From Methylacidimicrobium sp. AP8 (GTDB taxonomy: Bacteria > Verrucomicrobiota > Verrucomicrobiia > Methylacidiphilales > Methylacidiphilaceae), in the NCBI RefSeq assembly GCF_903064525.1, contig NZ_LR797830.1:620001-684000 (forward strand): 64,000 bases of DNA. Reading direction: 5' to 3'. Shown here piece after piece: positions 51,906 through 59,389 of the stretch (within the stretch, counting starts at the first letter, position 1; the number at the start of each line of letters is the position of its first letter). The translations under genes were made by a program, and so were the position numbers. The notes below the pieces were generated by a model, which saw only the letters and a program-made list of their open reading frames with translations, did not search any database and was not told the origin of the DNA.

Positions 51906-53423
51906 ATGACGGAACGGCCGGCTATCTCCCCTACACGCCAGGAAGATTTCGCCGAGTGGTACCAGCAGGTCATCGCCGCGGCGGAGCTGGCCGAAAATTC
52001 GGAGGTCCGGGGCTGCATGATCATCAAGCCCTGGGGATACGCGATCTGGGAAAGGATGCAGGGGGAGCTCGATCGGCGAATCAAGGCCGCCGGACACCGG
52101 AACGCCTACTTCCCGCTCTTCATTCCTTTGAGCTTCCTCGAAAAGGAGGCGGAGCACGTCGAAGGCTTTGCCAAGGAGTGCGCGGTGGTGACGCACCACC
52201 GGCTCGAGGCGAAGGAGGGGCGTCTGGTTCCCGGAGCGCCGCTGACCGAGCCCCTTGTCGTTCGCCCTACCTCCGAGACCATCATCGGGGCGGCTTTCGC
52301 CCGCTGGATTCAATCCTATCGCGATCTGCCCCTGCGCATCAACCAATGGGCCAACGTCGTGCGCTGGGAGATGCGGCCCAGGCTCTTCCTGCGGACGAGC
52401 GAATTCCTCTGGCAAGAGGGGCATACGGCGCATCAGACGGCCGAGGAGGCCGAGGCCGAAGCGCGCACCATGCTCCGGCTTTACGAAGGATTCCTCAAGG
52501 AGATGCTCGCTCTGCCCGCGGTGGCGGGGGAGAAGACGCCTCGCGAGCGGTTTCCGGGAGCCGTGAGGACCTTGACCCTCGAGGTGCTGGTCCAGGACCG
52601 GAAGGCGATCCAAGCAGGCACATCGCACTTCTTGGGACAGAATTTCGCCCGGGCCAACGGAATCGTCTTTCTTTCGCCGGAGGGCAGCCGGCAGCATGCC
52701 TGGACGACGAGCTGGGGGGTGAGCACCCGGCTCGTGGGCACGCTGATCATGGCGCATGCCGACGACAACGGCTTGGTCCTTCCCCCGCGCGTCGCTCCCA
52801 CGCAGATCGTCCTCCTCCCGCTTATTCGGAAGGAGGAGGAACGGGCGCAGGTGGAGGAAGCGTGCGCGCGCCTGGCGGCCGAGCTCGCCGACAAGAGCTA
52901 TGCTGGGGAACCGATCCGCGTCGAGGTCGATACCCGACCTCTTGCCGGAGGCGGCAGGAATTGGGAATGGATCAAGAAAGGGGTGCCGCTTCGCGTCGAG
53001 CTCGGCCCGCGGGAGATGGCTGCGGGAACCGTCTCGGTCGGCCGGCGGGATCGTCCTCCCCGGGAAAGGTTCTCCCTCCCCGTGCGGGAGTTCGTCGCGC
53101 AGGCGGAGCGAATCTTGGCGGAGATGCAGAATGGCTTCTGGGAACGGGCGCTGGCCTTTCGGAAGAGCCATACCCGGCAGATCGAATCCCGGCGGGAGTT
53201 CTTCGAGTTCTTTACGCCGAAGAATCCGCAAAAGCCGGAGATTCACGGGGGATTCGCCGATGTCTCTTGGTCCGAGGATACGGCACTCGAAGAGCGCCTC
53301 CAGGAAGAGCTGAAGGTGACGATCCGCTGCGTGCCGCTCGACCAGGAGGAGTCGGCGGCGGGGATCTGTCCCTTTTCCGGCAAGCCCGGGAATCGCCGGG
53401 TGCTCTTCGGGAAGGCATATTGA
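51906..53423 (+). CDS. proS: prolyl-tRNA synthetase, archaeal/eukaryotic-like (type 3)
   Basis: 505 residues. ATG 51906 (MTERPAISPTRQEDFAEWYQ) fits the family; the open frame upstream lies antisense to gatC. Class II motifs: motif 2 VVRWEMRPRLFLRTSEFLWQ and motif 3 GVSTRLVGTLIMAHADDNGL. There is no editing insertion between motifs 2 and 3, and a zinc-domain-like C-terminus ends in Tyr (GKAY), all marks of the shorter ProS type rather than the E. coli type. Confidence 0.96.
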   Translation: MTERPAISPTRQEDFAEWYQQVIAAAELAENSEVRGCMIIKPWGYAIWERMQGELDRRIKAAGHRNAYFPLFIPLSFLEKEAEHVEGFAKECAVVTHHRLEAKEGRLVPGAPLTEPLVVRPTSETIIGAAFARWIQSYRDLPLRINQWANVVRWEMRPRLFLRTSEFLWQEGHTAHQTAEEAEAEARTMLRLYEGFLKEMLALPAVAGEKTPRERFPGAVRTLTLEVLVQDRKAIQAGTSHFLGQNFARANGIVFLSPEGSRQHAWTTSWGVSTRLVGTLIMAHADDNGLVLPPRVAPTQIVLLPLIRKEEERAQVEEACARLAAELADKSYAGEPIRVEVDTRPLAGGGRNWEWIKKGVPLRVELGPREMAAGTVSVGRRDRPPRERFSLPVREFVAQAERILAEMQNGFWERALAFRKSHTRQIESRREFFEFFTPKNPQKPEIHGGFADVSWSEDTALEERLQEELKVTIRCVPLDQEESAAGICPFSGKPGNRRVLFGKAY

Positions 53424-53505
53424 CACGATCGCTGCCGCCCGCAGGCCGGCTTGGGAGGGGGACCTACGCAAGCCCGCTTGCGGCGTGCTCTTTGTCCGCG
53501 ACCGA

Positions 53506-54375
53506 ATGAAGACATTCCCCATCGGGGTTCTCCTCCTATCGGCCATGGTCGGCCGGAGCCTCTTCGGCGCCTCTCCCGCTCCGTCCCCCGCGCAAGAGCC
53601 GGCCGAGCGTGCCGCCCGGTACGAGGCGGTCAGCACGCCGCAATTCGTCCAAGGGAAGAGGCTCGTCTCCCTGCTGGGAATCCGGCGCGGGGATTCGGTC
53701 CTCGATCTCGGTTGCGGGACGGGGAGGCTCGCCGAGTACGTGGCTCGGACGGTCGGCCCCGCGGGAAAGGTGGTCGGGATCGACCCTTCTCCCCAGCGCA
53801 TCGCTATTGCGCAGAGGAGGCGGCGGGAGGGGCTGTCGTTCGCGGTGGGCGGCTCGGACGATCTCTCATCCTTCCCGGACGCCTCCTTTGATCGGGTCTA
53901 TCTCAACTACGTCTTCCACTGGATCGAAAATAAGGCCGAAACCCTCCGGCAGATCCATCGGATCTTGAAGCCCGGCGGCAGGCTGGGGATCAGCACCGGG
54001 TACAGGGATCGGCCTTCCCGGATCCGGAGCCTAATCCGGGAATCGGTGCGGGAAGCGCTGGGGGAGGTGCCTCCCGACCTCTTTCTCTCGCCGTTTCGCT
54101 TGAGCGCGCGGGATCTCCGGTCTCTAGCCGAGCGGGCGGGCTTCCGGGTCGTCCGCTTGCAGATCCTCTCCTTCCGGGCTTACGCGAAGGACCCGGAAGC
54201 CGTCATCGCCTTCCTCGACGCGAGCAGCTCCGGGCGCTTCCTTTCCGGGGTCGGAGAGCAGGAGCGTTCCCGGATCCTCGCGGTCCTCCGGAGGAAGCTG
54301 GCCAAAATCCGGACGGCCCGAGGCATCGAGATGGAGCACCCAGCGATCTTTCTGGTTGCCGAGAAGCCGCGGTGA
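53506..54375 (+). CDS. SAM-dependent methyltransferase with apparent signal peptide
   Basis: 289 residues. A class I methyltransferase (VLDLGCGTGRLAEYVA motif I, VGIDPS acidic loop, DRVYLNYVFHWIENK, LKPGGRLGIST) of the UbiE/arsenite-methyltransferase type without the Cys set of ArsM. ATG 53506 yields a hydrophobic N-terminus (MKTFPIGVLLLSAMVGRSLF, GASPAPSPAQ) resembling a signal peptide, odd for a SAM enzyme. GTG 53485 would add seven residues. Possibly membrane-anchored facing the cytoplasm. Substrate unknown. Confidence 0.82.
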   Translation: MKTFPIGVLLLSAMVGRSLFGASPAPSPAQEPAERAARYEAVSTPQFVQGKRLVSLLGIRRGDSVLDLGCGTGRLAEYVARTVGPAGKVVGIDPSPQRIAIAQRRRREGLSFAVGGSDDLSSFPDASFDRVYLNYVFHWIENKAETLRQIHRILKPGGRLGISTGYRDRPSRIRSLIRESVREALGEVPPDLFLSPFRLSARDLRSLAERAGFRVVRLQILSFRAYAKDPEAVIAFLDASSSGRFLSGVGEQERSRILAVLRRKLAKIRTARGIEMEHPAIFLVAEKPR

Positions 54376-54408
54376 ACGATGCGGGCTGCGAGCGGGCCCT
54401 CGCCGGAC

Positions 54409-55491
54409 TCAGCCCAGCTCCGCCAGGCACTCGTCGAGCCATCCGAGAAGTTGCCGCATCGATTCGGGCGTCTCGTCTCCCATGTGGGAGATGCGGAAGG
54501 TCTGCCCCTTGAGCTTTCCGTATCCGCCGTCGATCACGCACTGAAAGCGGTCCCGTAGCCGTCCGATCCATTTCGCCACATCGATTTTCCGCGTGTTGGA
54601 GGCGCAGGTGAGCGACAGAGAGGCGAACTCCTCCTTGGGGAAGAGGGAGAAGCCCCTCTCCTTCACCCAGGAGCGGACGATCCGCGCGTTTTCGCGGTGG
54701 CGGGCGTATCGGTTTTCGATCCCCTCCGCCTCGATTTCCGCCAGTTTCTGCCGGAGGGCGTACAGGTGGCCGATCGAAGGGGTGCTCGGCGTCATGTTCT
54801 TCTCGTGGTTCTTTTGAAACTCGATGAAGTCGAAGTAGTAGCCACGTCCGGGCACGGTCGCCGCCTTTGCCAGCGCCCGCTCGGAAACCGCGAAAAGGGA
54901 TGCTCCCGGGGGAAGTGCCAGCGCCTTCTGGGTGCCGGTCAACATCACGTCGATCCCCAACTCCCGGAAGGGGATCTTGAGCACGCTGAAGGAGGAGACG
55001 GTGTCGACGATGAAGGAGACATCCGGAAACTCCCGCATCACTGCGGCGATGTCCCAAAGCGGATTCATGAGGCCGGTGGAAGTTTCGTTGTGGATGAGGG
55101 TGAGGGCATCGAACCGGCCGGTCGCCAGCTTCTGCCGGACCGCCTCCGGGTCGATTGCCGTGCCCCAGGGGACAGCGAGCATCTCCGCGTCTTTCCCGCT
55201 GCGGAGGGCGACGTCATACCATTTATCGGAGAAGGCTCCGTTGGCGCAGCAAAGCACCTTCTTCTTCACGAGGTTGCGGATGGCTCCCTCCATGACGCCC
55301 CAGGCGGAGCTCGTGCTGAAATAGACGGGCCCCTCCGTGTAGAAGAGCGCTTGCAGCCTGGGTTGGAGATCCGCGTAGAGCTCTTGGAAGGTCTTGCTTC
55401 GGTGCCCGATCATCGGCGAGGCGAACGCCTGGAGCGTGGCGCGGGAAACTTCGGTCGGGCCCGGGATAAAAAGTTTTACGTGCGATATCAT
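54409..55491 (-). CDS. class V aminotransferase (serine/alanine-glyoxylate type)
   Basis: 360 residues, PLP enzyme. ATG 55491 (MISHVKLFIPGPTEV) matches the family N-terminus. PLP-Lys in MLTGTQKALALPPG, Asp in FIVDTVSSFSV, and the glycine-rich STSSAWGVMEGAIRNL region. Relatives transfer amino groups between serine, alanine and glyoxylate/pyruvate; the precise donor cannot be told from sequence alone. Its start is only 21 nt from the divergent gene at 55513. Confidence 0.88.
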   Translation of the reverse strand: MISHVKLFIPGPTEVSRATLQAFASPMIGHRSKTFQELYADLQPRLQALFYTEGPVYFSTSSAWGVMEGAIRNLVKKKVLCCANGAFSDKWYDVALRSGKDAEMLAVPWGTAIDPEAVRQKLATGRFDALTLIHNETSTGLMNPLWDIAAVMREFPDVSFIVDTVSSFSVLKIPFRELGIDVMLTGTQKALALPPGASLFAVSERALAKAATVPGRGYYFDFIEFQKNHEKNMTPSTPSIGHLYALRQKLAEIEAEGIENRYARHRENARIVRSWVKERGFSLFPKEEFASLSLTCASNTRKIDVAKWIGRLRDRFQCVIDGGYGKLKGQTFRISHMGDETPESMRQLLGWLDECLAELG

Positions 55492-55512
55492 TCTGAGGAG
55501 GATAGGGGCCTC

Positions 55513-56277
55513 ATGCGCAAAAGGCAATGGCTTCTCCTTGGCACGCTTTGCCTGGCCGCCGTTCGCGCCTTCGCCGATCCTGGAATCGAGGAGATTCTGC
55601 GCGAGATGGTCGCCCGGGACGACGAGGCGAAGCAGCTCCTGCTCCGGCTGGAGTATTGGCAGGAGATCCGCACCGATCAGCTCGACGCCCGGGGAAATTT
55701 AAAGAAAACGGATCTGATTCGGATGGTGGTCAAGCCCGGAGAAGGGCTGCTGCTCGTGCCGAATTCGTCCTCGGGAACGATCTCGGTCCAAAAATTGAGC
55801 AGCCAGCAGCTCCGGGAAGCCCGCGCTGCGCACCAGGTGAGCGATTTGCTGGCCATGCGGAATCTCGTTCCCCGTTACACCATCACCCTCGAGGGCGAAG
55901 GCGTCTGGAACGGACAGCGGGCCTATCTGCTCCGTTTCGAGCCCAAGCCGGATGCGCCCTGCCGCTCTCGTGCCGACCGGGTAATCAACGCTCTCCAAGG
56001 AATGCTCTGGGTACGAAAGAAAGATTGCTCGATCCTTCATGTCGAGGCCAACCTGACGCATCCGGTTCCGATCGCCTGGATTTTTGCTTCGGTCGACCAA
56101 TTGGATGTCTGGTATGAGGCGACGACGGTCACGCCCGAGCTGGGCGTTCTTCCGGCGAGCGGGACGGTGGAGTATCGGGTCAGCACCTGGTTCGGCACCA
56201 ACCACGCAAAGCAGCAGGTCGTCATGCGGAACTATCGTCGCGGAGACCTGACGGCGGGAGTGGGATCCGGGCCGTGA
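55513..56277 (+). CDS. exported outer-membrane lipoprotein-sorting-like protein (LolA/VioE-fold)
   Basis: 254 residues. ATG 55513 with GAGGAGG upstream; signal peptide MRKRQWLLLGTLCLAAVRAF cut before DPG. Mature part shows the helix (ILREMVARDDEAKQLLLRLE) and repeated long strands of COG2834-type outer-membrane lipoprotein-sorting relatives (VVKPGEGLLLVPNSSS; YLLRFEPKP; MLWVRKKDCSILHVEANLT). Members bind lipids or lipoproteins in the periplasm. Assignment by fold pattern, not by a clear motif. Confidence 0.72.
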   Translation: MRKRQWLLLGTLCLAAVRAFADPGIEEILREMVARDDEAKQLLLRLEYWQEIRTDQLDARGNLKKTDLIRMVVKPGEGLLLVPNSSSGTISVQKLSSQQLREARAAHQVSDLLAMRNLVPRYTITLEGEGVWNGQRAYLLRFEPKPDAPCRSRADRVINALQGMLWVRKKDCSILHVEANLTHPVPIAWIFASVDQLDVWYEATTVTPELGVLPASGTVEYRVSTWFGTNHAKQQVVMRNYRRGDLTAGVGSGP

Positions 56278-56444
56278 TCGGCGATGGTGCTCTCGGGCCA
56301 AGCCCCGGAGAAAAAAATCCTCGACAAAAGCTTGCCGGCGCCGTGCGGTCCGGATACAGAAAAGCAAGAGGTTCCGCGCCCTGAGAAGCCAGAGGAAACG
56401 CTTATCCTCGGAAAATCGGCCTCCAGATGGGAACCCATTTTGCG

Positions 56445-56471
56445 CCCCTCGGCGGGAAGACCGCCGAGGGG
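56445..56471. terminator. symmetrical hairpin between convergent genes
   Basis: Perfect 11-bp GC-rich stem (56445-56455 with 56461-56471), 5-nt loop, no U-tract on either strand. It lies between the lipoprotein-sorting-like gene and rpe, which converge, so a bidirectional (weak) terminator is likely. The remaining 273-nt space shows no gene. Confidence 0.45.
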
Positions 56472-56550
56472 GTGCCTGAGTCGAGGAGGCGGGAAAGCCG
56501 AACTCTCGGCGGGGCGGTCCCCTCCGATCGCCGAGGAGAAAAGAGCGAAC

Positions 56551-57285
56551 CTAAAAGGCCCGGCCTGACGTCGCGCGCGCTGCGGCCACGGCGTTCAACA
56601 GGCGCTCGACGTTGGCGGCGGTCTTGCCTTTGAACACGGCCGATCCGGCGACCAGGACGGTTGCGCCCGCACGAACGATTTCCGCCGCGTTCTCGGCTTT
56701 CACCCCTCCATCGACCTCAAGCCACGCTTCGGAGCCGATCTCATCGAGCATTCCGCGCAGCCGGCGGATCTTGTCGGTGCTGGCGGGGATGTATTCCTGG
56801 CCGCCGAAGCCCGGGTTGACCGACATGACGAGCACTAAGTCGACGTAACGGAGGATCTCCTCGAGAGCGACCAACGGGGTGGCCGGGTTGAGCGTCACCC
56901 CGGCCCTGACTCCCGACTCTTTGATCGCCTGCACGGTGCGATGGAGATGGGGGCAAGTTTCTACATGCACCGTGAGGATGTCGGCCCCTGCGCGAGCGAA
57001 GTCGGCTAGGTACCGTTCCGGCTTCTCGATCATCAGATGGACGTCCAAAAGCACTCCGGTCTCGGAGCGGAGGGGGCGGAGGGCCTCGACGATCAGCGGG
57101 CCGATCGTGATGTTCGGAACGAAGTGCCCATCCATGACATCGATGTGAAGCCAATCGGCACCCGCTTCGATCGCCTCCCGGGCATGAGCTTCCAAGCGGG
57201 CAAAATCGGCGGATAAGATCGACGGAGCCAGCTTCACGGGATGGTCTCCATCGCCCCGCCGTCCCGCTTCCCCTGATGGTATCAT
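56551..57285 (-). CDS. rpe: ribulose-phosphate 3-epimerase
   Basis: 244 residues; interconverts ribulose-5-phosphate and xylulose-5-phosphate in the pentose-phosphate and Calvin cycles. Start ATG 57285 is set by an AAGGAG site 8 nt upstream; the frame is open earlier but unlike the family. Metal and catalytic motifs: LAPSILSADF, HIDVMDGHFVPNITIGP, DVHLMIEKPE, VMSVNPGFGGQ and EVDGGV. Divergent from the HIBCH-like gene (271 nt, no other gene seen). Confidence 0.96.
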   Translation of the reverse strand: MIPSGEAGRRGDGDHPVKLAPSILSADFARLEAHAREAIEAGADWLHIDVMDGHFVPNITIGPLIVEALRPLRSETGVLLDVHLMIEKPERYLADFARAGADILTVHVETCPHLHRTVQAIKESGVRAGVTLNPATPLVALEEILRYVDLVLVMSVNPGFGGQEYIPASTDKIRRLRGMLDEIGSEAWLEVDGGVKAENAAEIVRAGATVLVAGSAVFKGKTAANVERLLNAVAAARATSGRAF

Positions 57286-57556
57286 CTCGTTTCTCCTTGG
57301 TCCTACGGTCGAATGCGTGAAATACGATAGACTAGCCCATATCCGATGCCGGAGAACATCTCTTTCTTCTTCTTCCGCCGGAGGGTGAGAAATAGGAAGA
57401 AAAAAGCTACGGCTCGAAAGGCATCGCACAGCTTTCCGCTCCCCGTTACCCATGGAATGACCCCATGCGGAAAAAAGGCTGGTGACCCGCCGCGCGAACG
57501 GGAAGATTGGAAGCAAAAGACCAGTGAAGCCCGTGGGATGGATGGAAGAAGCTCGG

Positions 57557-58678
57557 ATGAGCAGCGATCCGCCGGTGCGGGTCGAGGAACGGCGCGTCTC
57601 CGGAGGAGTCCGTCTCGGCTACCTTGCCCTGAATCAGCCCGCATCGCTCAACGCCCTATCCCTGGAAGGCGCTGAGCTTCTCGATGCGGCGCTTTCCCGG
57701 TGGGCTGAAGATACGGGGGTGGCGTGCGTCGTCCTCTCCGGGGTCGGAGGTCGTGCGTTCTGCGCCGGAGCGGATCTTCGGAGAATCTACCGGGCGATCC
57801 GTTCGGGGGACGGCGGTTATGCCGGCCGGTTCTTCTCCAGCGAGTACCGGGTTGTTGCGAAGATCCATCGATACCCCAAGCCCATTTTCTGTTGGGGCGA
57901 TGGGATCGCGTACGGCGCCGGCCTTGGCCTGCTCGCGGGGGCGAGCCACCGCGTGGTCACCGAGAGGAGCCGGCTGGCGATGCCGGAAATTTCGATCGGG
58001 TTCTTCCCCGACGTGGGCGGAAGCTGGTTCCTGGGGCGGATGCCCGGACGGATCGGCCTCTTCCTGGGGCTCACGGGGCTCCCCTTTGGGGCCGGGGACG
58101 CGCTCTTCCTCAAGCTGGCCGACGCCTTTCTGCCGTCCGAGGAGCGAGCGGCGATCCTGGAGGAAAGGCTCCCGAGTCTTCCCTGGACCGGCCGGGCGGA
58201 AGAGGATCGCCTGCTTCTCTCCCGATCGCTCCGGGAATGGGCGCGCCCGTGGCGGAGTCGGCTCGCTCCCGCTCGAACCCGGCTCGACTTCGATCGGATT
58301 CAATCGCTTACCGATGCCGACACTCTGCCGGAGATCGTGCGGAAGGTTGCCTGCGGACCGGTTTCGACCGACCCCTGGTATGCCCAAGGGGCGGAAAATC
58401 TAGCGGAAGGCTGTCCGGTTTCGTCTTGGCTCGTCTGGGAGCTGTCCCGGAGGACGACCCGGATGTCGCTCACGGAGGTGATCCGTCTGGAGACGATCGT
58501 CGCATGGCACTGTGTCCGGCGTTCCGACTTTCCGGAAGGGATTCGCGCCCGGTTGATCGATAAGGACCGGAAGCCTCGCTGGAGCGATGGAAGTATCGAA
58601 GAGGTTTCGCCTCGAAAGATAGGCGAGCACTTCCAGGCCCCTTGGGCACCCGAGGACGATCCCATGCGGGATCTGTGA
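57557..58678 (+). CDS. enoyl-CoA hydratase/isomerase-family protein, 3-hydroxyisobutyryl-CoA hydrolase-like
   Basis: 373 residues. The crotonase core has the oxyanion-hole segments GRAFCAGADLRRIY and GDGIAYGAGLGLL, followed by MPEISIGFFPDVGGSWFLGR, the signature of HIBCH-type hydrolases (Glu and Asp), and a long C-terminal ECH_2 domain. It would cleave 3-hydroxyisobutyryl-CoA in valine breakdown, or a similar acyl-CoA. Start ATG 57557 with GGAAGAA upstream; ATG 57542 is possible. No other valine-degradation gene is near. Confidence 0.88.
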   Translation: MSSDPPVRVEERRVSGGVRLGYLALNQPASLNALSLEGAELLDAALSRWAEDTGVACVVLSGVGGRAFCAGADLRRIYRAIRSGDGGYAGRFFSSEYRVVAKIHRYPKPIFCWGDGIAYGAGLGLLAGASHRVVTERSRLAMPEISIGFFPDVGGSWFLGRMPGRIGLFLGLTGLPFGAGDALFLKLADAFLPSEERAAILEERLPSLPWTGRAEEDRLLLSRSLREWARPWRSRLAPARTRLDFDRIQSLTDADTLPEIVRKVACGPVSTDPWYAQGAENLAEGCPVSSWLVWELSRRTTRMSLTEVIRLETIVAWHCVRRSDFPEGIRARLIDKDRKPRWSDGSIEEVSPRKIGEHFQAPWAPEDDPMRDL

Positions 58679-58697
58679 GGCTCGGCCGAGGAGTAAT

Positions 58698-59045
58698 CTA
58701 CAATTTGGGTTGCCGCCCGCCCGGATCGATCGCATCTAGGAAACCAAGCAAGGCTCCGCAACCTAAAAGCATGACCGGGATGAGGCTGAGGGCGTTGAAG
58801 CCCAACAGACAGACGAAGACTCCGGCAGCAGCGCCCATGAGCAGTCCGCCGAGCAGGGGCTTCGCCAGAACCATCCCGGCTCCCGCCAAGGCCGCCAGAG
58901 GCACGGCGACGCTCAGGATTTTTACCCCTGCGGCGGAGGCGGGATAGCCCGATTCGGCAAGGGAAGCCAAGCCGTAGCCGAGCAGGCCATAGGCGAGAGA
59001 GACGAGGCCCCCGAGGAGGCCGACGACCAGGGCTCCGATTCTCAT
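58698..59045 (-). CDS. small four-helix membrane protein, unknown
   Basis: 115 residues, nearly all hydrophobic, Gly/Ala/Leu-rich, with four predicted helices and a short polar tail (DAIDPGGRQPKL). ATG 59045. It converges with the HIBCH-like gene, 19 nt apart. Resembles TMEM14/DUF-type small membrane proteins in outline only. Confidence 0.68.
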   Translation of the reverse strand: MRIGALVVGLLGGLVSLAYGLLGYGLASLAESGYPASAAGVKILSVAVPLAALAGAGMVLAKPLLGGLLMGAAAGVFVCLLGFNALSLIPVMLLGCGALLGFLDAIDPGGRQPKL

Positions 59046-59389
59046 GGCTTCTGCTGGATCCTAAGATGGCGCGGGACAGAGAGGGGATGGCAAGGGAAAA
59101 GAAGGCGCGGCGAGGCAGGGGGGTGCCGGGCGGGAGGCGTGCGGGTGTCGGCCTTCCGGAAGCGGCGATCCCGGTTGCCGACTTTCCGGGCGAACGGCTA
59201 TTTTGTTCCCGGCGTCGGCCGGGCTCCCTTGTCGGTGGTGGAGGAAATGGAAATGCATCGTCGGCCGAAGAGACGCTTGAGGCGGAGCGGCGCCCTTTCT
59301 CGTTGCTTTGCCGCCGCGGGGCCATACCTTCGGAGACCGGGACCGGCCGGGTCGGCGGATTGTGTGATTGAAGGGAAAAAAAGGAAGCG
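59046..59389. other. 344-nt gap before aroA-cmk
   Basis: No firm gene. An 84-codon, very basic frame at 59139-59393 (GTG start after GGGCGGGAGG) ends in TGA overlapping the aroA start as ATGA, so a small translated leader cannot be excluded, but its Arg-rich sequence looks like GC-rich background. The promoters for aroA and for the divergent small membrane protein must lie here; none stands out. Confidence 0.4.
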
